From Leucobacter triazinivorans (GTDB lineage Bacteria; Actinomycetota; Actinomycetes; Actinomycetales; Microbacteriaceae), in the NCBI RefSeq assembly GCF_004208635.1, contig NZ_CP035806.1, positions 1 through 64,000 on the forward strand: DNA of 64,000 nucleotides. The letters are read 5' to 3'. Positions 58,666 to 64,000 of this stretch are shown in pieces; the first letter of the stretch is position 1, and the number at the start of each line of letters is the position of its first letter. The position numbers and the translations under genes were made by a program. The notes beneath the pieces were generated by a model that saw only the letters and a list, made by a program, of their open reading frames with translations, was not told the DNA's origin and ran no database searches.

Positions 58666-59687
58666 GCGCGACGCTGATCGCGACGGGGAGGCGGCAGCGG
58701 TCGCGCCGCCGTGCGCTCGCGCTCTCCGGTCTCGCGGTCGCCGTGCTGGTCGCCTTCGTCGCCACGCTCATGGTCGGCCGCACCGTCTACGGTCTCGACG
58801 AGGTGATCCCGGTGCTGCTCGGCGAGCCGGTGCCCGGAGCGGCCTTCACCGTGGGGGAGCTCCGGTTGCCGCGCGCGACGCTCGCCGTGCTCGCGGGCTT
58901 CGCCTTCGGGATCGCGGGCGCCACCTTCCAGACGATGCTCGGAAACCCGCTCGCGTCGCCCGACATCCTCGGCGTGAGCTCCGGGGCCGGGGCCGCCGCG
59001 GTGTTCGGCATCATCGTGCTCGGCGTGAACGACTCGGCCACCTCCGTCTTCGCGCTCGCGGGGGCGCTCGCCACGGCCGGGGCGATCTTCCTGCTGTCGA
59101 ACCGGGGAGGATTCGCGGGCACGCGCTTCATCCTCATCGGCATCGGCCTCGCGTCGATGCTGCAGAGCATCACCTCCTACATGCTCGCCCGCGCGGCGGA
59201 GTGGGACATCCAGCGGGCGATGCAGTGGCTCACCGGCAGCCTCAGCGGCGCCAGCTGGGAGCAGCTCGCGCCGCTCGCGCTCGCGACGGCCGCCCTGCTG
59301 CCCGTGCTGCTGCTCGGCGCCCGCTCGCTCGAACTGCTGCGATTCGGCTCGGACGCAGCGACCGCGCTCGGGGTGTCCGTGGGGCGCGCGCGCCTCGTGC
59401 TGATCATCGCCGCAGTCGCGCTGCTCGCCTTCGCGACCGCCGGGAGCGGGCCCATCATGTTCGTGGCGTTCATGGCCGGCCCGATCGCCGCCCGTCTCGC
59501 AGGGCCGGGCTCGTCGATCCTCCTCCCCGCGGGGCTCACGGGCGCGCTGCTCGTGCTGCTCGCCGATCTCGTCGGGCAGAACCTGCTCGGCGAGCGCTAC
59601 CCCGTCGGCGTCGTCACGGGGGTGCTGGGAGCGCCCTACCTGATCCTCCTCCTCATCCGCATGAACCGCACAGGACAGACCTCATGA
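58662..59687 (+). CDS. Iron-siderophore ABC transporter permease (FecCD) 2
   Basis: A 341-residue second permease. FGIAGATFQTMLGNPLASPDILGVSSGAGAAAVFG in its two halves, LTGSLSGASWEQL and a GPIMFVAFMAGPIAARL block match the family. The latter replaces the more usual GPIxFVGLIxPHxxR. The two permeases probably form a heterodimer. GTG start overlapping the previous stop; overlaps the ATPase by 4 bases. Confidence 0.94.
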   Translation: MSATLIATGRRQRSRRRALALSGLAVAVLVAFVATLMVGRTVYGLDEVIPVLLGEPVPGAAFTVGELRLPRATLAVLAGFAFGIAGATFQTMLGNPLASPDILGVSSGAGAAAVFGIIVLGVNDSATSVFALAGALATAGAIFLLSNRGGFAGTRFILIGIGLASMLQSITSYMLARAAEWDIQRAMQWLTGSLSGASWEQLAPLALATAALLPVLLLGARSLELLRFGSDAATALGVSVGRARLVLIIAAVALLAFATAGSGPIMFVAFMAGPIAARLAGPGSSILLPAGLTGALLVLLADLVGQNLLGERYPVGVVTGVLGAPYLILLLIRMNRTGQTS

Positions 59688-60610
59688 CCGCTTCCCCGCA
59701 CCAGCTCACGGCCGAGGGGCTCAGTATCGCCTACGGCGACCGTCGCATCCTCGACGGTCTCGACCTGGCCTTCGAACCCGGACGGATCACGGCGATCGTC
59801 GGACCCAACGGCTGCGGCAAGTCGACGCTGCTGCGCGGCTGCGCGCGACTGCTCAAGCCGCAGGCGGGCGCGGTGACGCTCGACGGTCGGGCCATCCACA
59901 CACGGTCGACGAAGGAGCTCGCGCGTGTGCTCGGCCTGCTGCCGCAGAATCCCATCGCCCCCGAGGGCATCACGGTGGCTGACCTCGTGGGGCGCGGCAG
60001 GCACCCGCATCAGCGGGCGATGGGCCGCTGGAACGCCCGCGACTCCGAGGCGGTCGCCGCCTCGCTCGACGCCACAGGAACCGGAGCACTCGCCGATCGC
60101 GCCGTCGACGAGCTCTCGGGCGGGCAGCGCCAGCGCGTGTGGATCGCCATGGCGCTCGCGCAGGAGACCGAGGTGCTGCTGCTCGACGAGCCGACCACCT
60201 ACCTCGACGTCACGCATCAGCTCGAGGTGCTCGACCTGCTCCGGGAGCTCAATCGGCAGCGCGGCACCACGATCGTGATGGTGCTGCACGACCTCAACCT
60301 CGCCGCGCGCTACGCCGACGTGCTCGTCGCGGTGCGCGAGGGGAGCATCTACGCGGCGGGAGCCCCGACGGCGGTGCTCGATCCGTCGCTCGTGCGCGAG
60401 GTGTTCGCGCTCGACTGCCGGGTGATCCCGGATCCCGTCGCAGGCACCCCACTCGTCATCCCGATCGGAAGGCATCATGTCAGCAACCCAGCAGAAGCGA
60501 CCGGCGAACCCGGAGCACGTGGCGCAGAGCCCCTTCGCGGTGGCGCGGGCCAAGGTGGTGGGGGTGGAGCGGATCTCCCCGACGTTCGTGCGGGCGACCT
60601 TCGGCGGTGA
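59684..60610 (+). CDS. Iron-siderophore ABC transporter ATPase with out-of-frame 3' extension
   Basis: A 308-residue nucleotide-binding subunit. Walker A GPNGCGKST (about 40-48), Q-loop LLPQNP, signature LSGGQRQR, Walker B LLLDEPTTYLD and the switch His in VLHDLN. The family normally ends near residue 265 (TPLVIPIGR). Here the frame continues for about 43 more residues, overlapping the first 134 bases of the next gene in another frame (SNPAEATGEPGARGAEPLR...). The extension is Gly/Arg-rich and probably not functional; a lost stop codon is likely. Confidence 0.93.
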   Translation: MTASPHQLTAEGLSIAYGDRRILDGLDLAFEPGRITAIVGPNGCGKSTLLRGCARLLKPQAGAVTLDGRAIHTRSTKELARVLGLLPQNPIAPEGITVADLVGRGRHPHQRAMGRWNARDSEAVAASLDATGTGALADRAVDELSGGQRQRVWIAMALAQETEVLLLDEPTTYLDVTHQLEVLDLLRELNRQRGTTIVMVLHDLNLAARYADVLVAVREGSIYAAGAPTAVLDPSLVREVFALDCRVIPDPVAGTPLVIPIGRHHVSNPAEATGEPGARGAEPLRGGAGQGGGGGADLPDVRAGDLRR

Positions 60611-61475
60611 GCCGCTGCGCGGGATCGGCAACCCGGGGCGCACGCTCGACCAGCGCATCAAGCTGATCTTCCCGCCCGAATCCGGGGCGCTCCCGCAGCT
60701 CGCCGACGCCCCCGACTGGTACGCGGCCTGGCTCGCGATCCCGGAGGAGGCGAGGGGATCGATGCGCACCTACTCGATTCGCGAGCTGCAGGTCGAGCAG
60801 AGCGGGGAGACCCGCCTCGTCGTCGACTTCGTGCTGCACCTCGAGCCCGGGGCCACCGGGCCCGCGTCGCTCTGGGCGAGCCGCGCGGCGGTCGGCGACG
60901 AGCTGCTGCTCATCGCCCCTCGCCGCGGGCGTCTCGACGGCGGCGGGATCGAGTTCGAGCCGGGCGCCGCGGCGAGCGTGCTGCTCGCCGGCGACGAGAC
61001 CGCTGCCCCCGCGATCGCCCGGATCCTCGAGGAGCTGCCCGCGGAGGCGCGCGGGATCGCATTCATCGAGGTGCCGTTGGCGGCGGACCGCCTGCCGGTC
61101 GACGCGCCTGCGGGGGTGGAGGTGCGCTGGCTGCCGCGCGGCGCAGCGCTGCACGGGGCGGAGCTCATCCCGGCAGTCCTGGAGCACCTGGGGGATCCTC
61201 CGCGAGCCGGTGGGCCTGGGGCAACGGACGCCGAGAACGGTGCCGCCTCCGGCGGACAGGGCGCCGAGCAGCTGCTCTGGGAGACCCCGCAGTACTCGGG
61301 CCTGGGGGAGGAGATCGGGCAGGATCCCGGCCGTCACGAGCGCTACTTCTGGATCGCCGGCGAGAGCGGCGTGGTGACGAGCGTGCGACGCCACCTCGTA
61401 CGCGAGCTCGGCATCGCCCGCTCGCAGGTCGCCTTCATGGGCTACTGGCGTCGCGGCGTCGCGATGAAGGGCTGA
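60477..61475 (+). CDS. Siderophore-interacting protein (ferric-siderophore reductase)
   Basis: A 332-residue flavoprotein that releases iron from siderophores by reduction. The FAD-binding MRTYSIRELQ (RxYS type) lies near residue 97-106. The NAD(P)H-binding part includes VLLAGDETAAPAIARILEELP and the C-terminal YFWIAGESGVVTSVRRHLVRELGI, both typical of SIP. An insert rich in Gly/Ala (about 240-265) is unusual. ATG 60477 with CGGAAGG upstream, inside the end of the ATPase gene. Completes the iron operon. Its 3' end overlaps the convergent glycosylase gene by 41 bp. Confidence 0.93.
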   Translation: MSATQQKRPANPEHVAQSPFAVARAKVVGVERISPTFVRATFGGEPLRGIGNPGRTLDQRIKLIFPPESGALPQLADAPDWYAAWLAIPEEARGSMRTYSIRELQVEQSGETRLVVDFVLHLEPGATGPASLWASRAAVGDELLLIAPRRGRLDGGGIEFEPGAAASVLLAGDETAAPAIARILEELPAEARGIAFIEVPLAADRLPVDAPAGVEVRWLPRGAALHGAELIPAVLEHLGDPPRAGGPGATDAENGAASGGQGAEQLLWETPQYSGLGEEIGQDPGRHERYFWIAGESGVVTSVRRHLVRELGIARSQVAFMGYWRRGVAMKG

Positions 61476-62148
61476 GCCGCGATGCAGGGTGGCGCTCCGC
61501 GATGAAGGGCTGCGCACCGCGTCCCGGGCGGAACGCGGAGACCGTGGGGTCGCCCGCGATCCAGAACCGCCACGGAAACGCGGGGCCGCCCGCCTCACCG
61601 GCCACCCCCACGCGAGGCCCGTTCATGACGTCGCCGCGCGGGCGACGCTCCGTCTCGTCGGGCAGCCGCAGCGCGAAGGGCGGCGCGAAGAGGTCGCGCC
61701 CGTCGTGGGTATCGCGGCGCACCCCGAGAGCCGCGGCCAGATTGCCCGGGCCCCGCGCCAGCATGCGTGCGTCGATCGGCGCGCCGCGTTTCGCCGAGCG
61801 CCGCTCGTGCGCCAGCCCGGCGCCGGAGACCACCTCGCCCGCCCGGATCAGGACTCCGGAAGCGGCTCCTTCGGGTGAGCAGACCATGTTGAGCGCGAAG
61901 TGCATGCCGTAGCTGAAGTAGACGTAGGCGTGGCCGGGCGGTCCGAACATCGAGGCGTTGCGCTCGGTGCGGCGGTCCTTCGCGTGGGAACCGGCATCGT
62001 ACGGGCCGTCGGTGCCCACCCCGTGATAGGCCTCGACCTCGGTGATGCGGATCGTGACGTCCCCCTCCGGCGCCGCGACGGTGAGCAGCGCCTCGAGCAG
62101 CCGCGGGGCCACCTCCAGCGCGGGGGAGAGGAAGAGCTCGCGCGTCAT
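61435..62148 (-). CDS. 3-Methyladenine DNA glycosylase (AAG/MPG family)
   Basis: A 237-residue base-excision glycosylase that removes alkylated purines. The core shows TEVEAYHG with the catalytic glutamate, MFGPPGHAYVYFSYGMHFALNMV and GVLIRAGE. The DNA-binding region is ARGPGNLAAALGVRRDTHDG, and PAFPWRFWIAGDPTVSAFR is near the end. The last about 20 residues (from FIAERHPA) extend over the convergent siderophore-protein gene and are probably not conserved. ATG 62148 gives the usual N-terminus; the frame extends to 62223. Confidence 0.92.
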   Translation of the reverse strand: MTRELFLSPALEVAPRLLEALLTVAAPEGDVTIRITEVEAYHGVGTDGPYDAGSHAKDRRTERNASMFGPPGHAYVYFSYGMHFALNMVCSPEGAASGVLIRAGEVVSGAGLAHERRSAKRGAPIDARMLARGPGNLAAALGVRRDTHDGRDLFAPPFALRLPDETERRPRGDVMNGPRVGVAGEAGGPAFPWRFWIAGDPTVSAFRPGRGAQPFIAERHPASRLSPSSRRRDASSP

Positions 62149-62277
62149 GATCCCATTCTCCCAGGCACCGCTCCCGTCGGGAGGCGGAGGGCTACGCCGT
62201 CGGCGATCACGGGGCGCGGGCACGGCGGGGTGCCGTACCCTGAAGACGAGGCCCTGACCGGCCGGAGGAGGTCTCCC

Positions 62278-62829
62278 GTGAGCCAGCAGCCCGTTCCCTA
62301 CCGCGTCACGACGACGCGCCGATTCCCCTGGTGGACCCTGCTCATCACGGGGGTGCTCATCGCGCTCGTCGGTGTCGGCTTCCTGGTCTGGCCGTTCTTC
62401 GCGGGAAGCTGGGCGCTGGCGATCCTCTTCGGCGCTGCACTCGCCGCGAACGGACTGGCGCTGCTGACTCGCGGCTCGGCGCCGGCCGTGCTCGGCGGAC
62501 TGCTCCTGCTCGTCGCGGGCGTGCTCGCCATCGTGTTCTCGGAGGTCACGGTGGCCGCGCTCGTCAGCTTCGTCGGTGCGGGACTCATCGTGCTCGGCGC
62601 GATCTGGATCGCGGTCGCCGCCCGACTTCCCGGACGCCGCGCGCTCGCGATCCTGCCGGGCGCCCTCATGCTGGTCGGGGGCGTCACCGCCCTCGTGCTA
62701 CCCGCGCTGGCGCTCTCGATCGTCGCCGTGGTCGGCGGGCTCTGCCTGATCCTCATCGGCGCGCTCATCGTCTCGGCGGCCACGCGGTTGCGCCGCGTGA
62801 ACGCGAGCACCACCACGATCGTGATGTAG
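62278..62829 (+). CDS. HdeD/DUF308-type membrane protein
   Basis: A 183-residue protein with about six hydrophobic helices in tandem pairs (LLITGVLIALVGVGFLVWPF, GSWALAILFGAALAANGLALL, GGLLLLVAGVLAIVFSEVTVAALVSFVGAGLIVLGAIW and so on). This is the DUF308 repeat architecture of E. coli HdeD. Function unknown in actinobacteria. GTG 62278 follows GGAGGAGG (62263-62270), and a TACCCT box at 62236-62241 is a possible promoter. Convergent with the YaeQ gene. Confidence 0.85.
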   Translation: MSQQPVPYRVTTTRRFPWWTLLITGVLIALVGVGFLVWPFFAGSWALAILFGAALAANGLALLTRGSAPAVLGGLLLLVAGVLAIVFSEVTVAALVSFVGAGLIVLGAIWIAVAARLPGRRALAILPGALMLVGGVTALVLPALALSIVAVVGGLCLILIGALIVSAATRLRRVNASTTTIVM

Positions 62830-62853
62830 GAGCGCAGCACGGATGCGGCAGGG

Positions 62854-63393
62854 CTACCCGATCCGGTGCTCGTGCACCGAACTGCTCAGCGCGGTTCCGT
62901 TGAGCACCAGGTAGAGCTCTCCCTCCGTCACCGACACGGTCAGCGCGCTGCGCCGCCCGAGGGCCGCGACCGCGGCGTCGACGAACCCCGAGTCGAAGCT
63001 GCGCAGCACGAGCTGCTCGGCACGATGGATGGTCTTCCCCGTCCAGAGGGCGAGCACCTTCTCGGGGTCTCGATGCGTGTAGACGGCGGCCCGGTGCGCG
63101 AGCTTGCTGCCGGCGTGCACCCGCGCGGCGTCCGGTGCACCGACCTCGATCCACGCCGTCATCGCACCCGTGAGGTCGCGCACGAGCACCGCGGGTTCAT
63201 CGGCGGTGGAGACACCGCCGCCGAACAGGATCCCCGCCTCGTACTCCAAGCAGTAGGCGAGGATGCGCGTCATCATGAACGCGTCCGTCTCGGACGGATG
63301 GCGCGCCACGCGCATCGTGAAGCTCTCGTAGACGCCGCGGTCCACATCGGACAGCTCGACCTCGAGGACGTGCATCGTCGAGCCGATCGCCAT
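62854..63393 (-). CDS. YaeQ family protein
   Basis: A 179-residue protein matching E. coli YaeQ along its length: ELSDVDRGVYESFTMRVARHPSETDAFMMTRILAYCL, then DEPAVLVRDLTGAMTAWIEVGAPDAARVHAGSK. The YaeQ fold is related to PD-(D/E)XK nucleases, and its activity is not established. ATG 63393 is 9 bases after GGAGGG; the TTG at 63402 immediately after that site is rejected. The family is best known from proteobacteria, so its presence next to a sulfatase gene is notable. A 21-codon ORF precedes it. Confidence 0.88.
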   Translation of the reverse strand: MAIGSTMHVLEVELSDVDRGVYESFTMRVARHPSETDAFMMTRILAYCLEYEAGILFGGGVSTADEPAVLVRDLTGAMTAWIEVGAPDAARVHAGSKLAHRAAVYTHRDPEKVLALWTGKTIHRAEQLVLRSFDSGFVDAAVAALGRRSALTVSVTEGELYLVLNGTALSSSVHEHRIG

Positions 63394-63458
63394 GGTGTTC
63401 AACCCTCCGGGGTGCGGGTGCGGGTGCGGGTGCAGACGTACTGCGTGGTGGGGATGTG

Positions 63459-63524
63459 TCAGGAGGCGCCGTGCGGCGCACCCTCGTACCCCGCGATGTA
63501 CTCGGGGATCGAACTCGCGGTCAT
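63459..63524 (-). CDS. 21-residue peptide ORF with a perfect ribosome-binding site
   Basis: The minus strand AGGAGGTGAC (complement of 63531-63540) is an almost full complement of the 16S rRNA 3' end and sits about 10 bases before an ATG. It opens a 21-codon frame (begins MTASSIPEYIAGYEG, ends APHGAS) stopping at 63459. The family is not recognised. It precedes the YaeQ gene by about 65 bp on the same strand and could be a leader peptide, a small functional peptide or a precursor. Four CACCCG-type hexamers follow it. The region 63541-63767 holds no other gene and no clear promoter. Confidence 0.45.
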   Translation of the reverse strand: MTASSIPEYIAGYEGAPHGAS

Positions 63525-63767
63525 GGCGGCGTCACCTCCTCGGTGTGGTCGTCTGCGCTCCGGCGGTCGCGCTCTCTGCGTGGCGACGCGGCCGACGGGC
63601 GGTCGCTCGCGTGTCCAGCGTAGCGCCTCGTGCACGTCGCGGCGCCCCGGGTGGGACGGGACGGCGTCCAGCGGCGATGGCTCAGCCGGGCGTCGCGACT
63701 TCGGTGTTCCCGCTTCACCTCAAATGGGTGAGCGGCGCGGCGCAGTGGGTCCAGCGCAAGGAGACTG

Positions 63768-63781
63768 TCGATACATATCGA
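63768..63781 (+). promoter_or_regulatory. Palindrome before the sulfatase gene
   Basis: tcgata-ca-tatcga (63768-63781) is a 6-2-6 palindrome containing a TACATA-like -10 sequence. It abuts the ribosome-binding site aggagg (63781-63786) of the sulfatase GTG. An operator role is possible; the regulator is unknown. Confidence 0.4.
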
Positions 63782-63791
63782 GGAGGTTGCC

Positions 63792-64000
63792 GTGAGTAGC
63801 GCTAGTGATGAGTTCCCGGTTCATGTCGATCGAAATCATCTTCCGGAGCCTGAATGGGCGTATCCGTCGGCCCGGATCCGCACCTACGCGGTCGATTCCG
63901 AGCCGGACTTCCCGCCGGTGAAGGAGGCGGCGGCCGGGTCGCCCAACATTCTCCTCGTACTGCTGGACGACGTGGGATTCGGCTGGCCGAGCGTGAACGG
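63792..64000 (+). CDS. Sulfatase (arylsulfatase family), 5' part only
   Basis: The frame is open from GTG 63792 to the right edge, 69 codons. After an N-terminal lead with YPSARIRTYAVDSEPDFPPVKEAA (in two parts), the sequence SPNILLVLLDDVGFGWPSVNG is the conserved first strand and metal-binding Asp-Asp of alkaline-phosphatase-fold sulfatases. The catalytic Cys/Ser motif that would be converted to formylglycine lies off-window, so the type cannot be told. No signal peptide is visible, which suggests a cytosolic enzyme. AGGAGG lies 5 bases before GTG. Confidence 0.88.
   Translation, partial: MSSASDEFPVHVDRNHLPEPEWAYPSARIRTYAVDSEPDFPPVKEAAAGSPNILLVLLDDVGFGWPSVN

Noticed and set aside
61435..61475. 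Possible frameshift between siderophore reductase and glycosylase
   Set aside because: The genes are convergent and both cores are complete; a 41-bp tail-to-tail overlap is ordinary.

Overview
The window is GC-rich DNA from an actinobacterium, most likely a member of the Microbacteriaceae (Leucobacter/Microbacterium-like). This is inferred from gene order, frequent GTG/TTG starts, promoters with only a clear TANNNT -10 box, leaderless transcripts, DUF222-HNH and AbiEi/DUF559-type genes, and an actinobacterial IHF domain fused to guanylate kinase. Most of the DNA is core housekeeping genes in dense operons with ATGA/GTGA overlaps. The accessory material sits in a few breaks.

Layout. 1-4454: the 3' part of dnaJ plus rsmE, then about 1.8 kb of lower-GC DNA, then a second, damaged dnaJ'-rsmE' copy. 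The foreign DNA carries a secreted protein with features of a nuclease toxin and an unknown cytosolic partner. 4459-6488: a MacB/FtsX-type ABC exporter pair. 6637-10729: HIT, phoH, ybeY, corC and era. 10761-14447: a small membrane protein, a DUF559 gene bracketed by two related palindromes, a G-rich repeat tract and a DUF2207 membrane protein. 14491-16386: a leucine leader-peptide attenuator and leuA. 16466-24011: ruvAB, then yajC-secD-secF, then rel. 24035-27411: an AbiEi-like gene, a DUF349 protein and rarA. 27436-36963: rpsD with a long leader, then alaS, ruvX, mltG, aroE and aroC-aroK-aroB. 37019-44319: an accessory block (MoxR ATPase, VWA protein, two unknowns, DUF222-HNH, thioesterase) lying between aroB and efp. 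44399-55356: efp-nusB, then the pyrimidine operon pyrR-pyrB-pyrC-(membrane protein)-carA-carB-pyrF, then the IHF-Gmk fusion. 55403-61475: a DMT transporter and an iron-siderophore uptake operon behind an IdeR/DtxR-like box. 61435-64000: a DNA glycosylase, a DUF308 protein, a YaeQ-like protein preceded by a very short ORF, and the start of a sulfatase.

Functionally, the pyr genes encode de novo UMP synthesis. PyrR probably controls them by binding a hairpin that overlaps its own ribosome-binding site. leuA is probably controlled by leucine through a 14-residue leader peptide whose 3' part forms one arm of a hairpin. YajC-SecDF supports protein export, and the five-gene iron operon imports and reduces ferric siderophores.

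The most unusual features are the partially duplicated dnaJ-rsmE locus enclosing a putative toxin/partner pair, the leuA attenuator, the PyrR hairpin, the IHF-Gmk fusion, the heptapeptide-repeat insert in SecD, the palindrome-bracketed DUF559 gene, and a repeat element forming the end of carA. No tRNA, rRNA or CRISPR array was seen. Everything here was read by eye; family assignments rest on recognised motifs and gene order, not on database searches.
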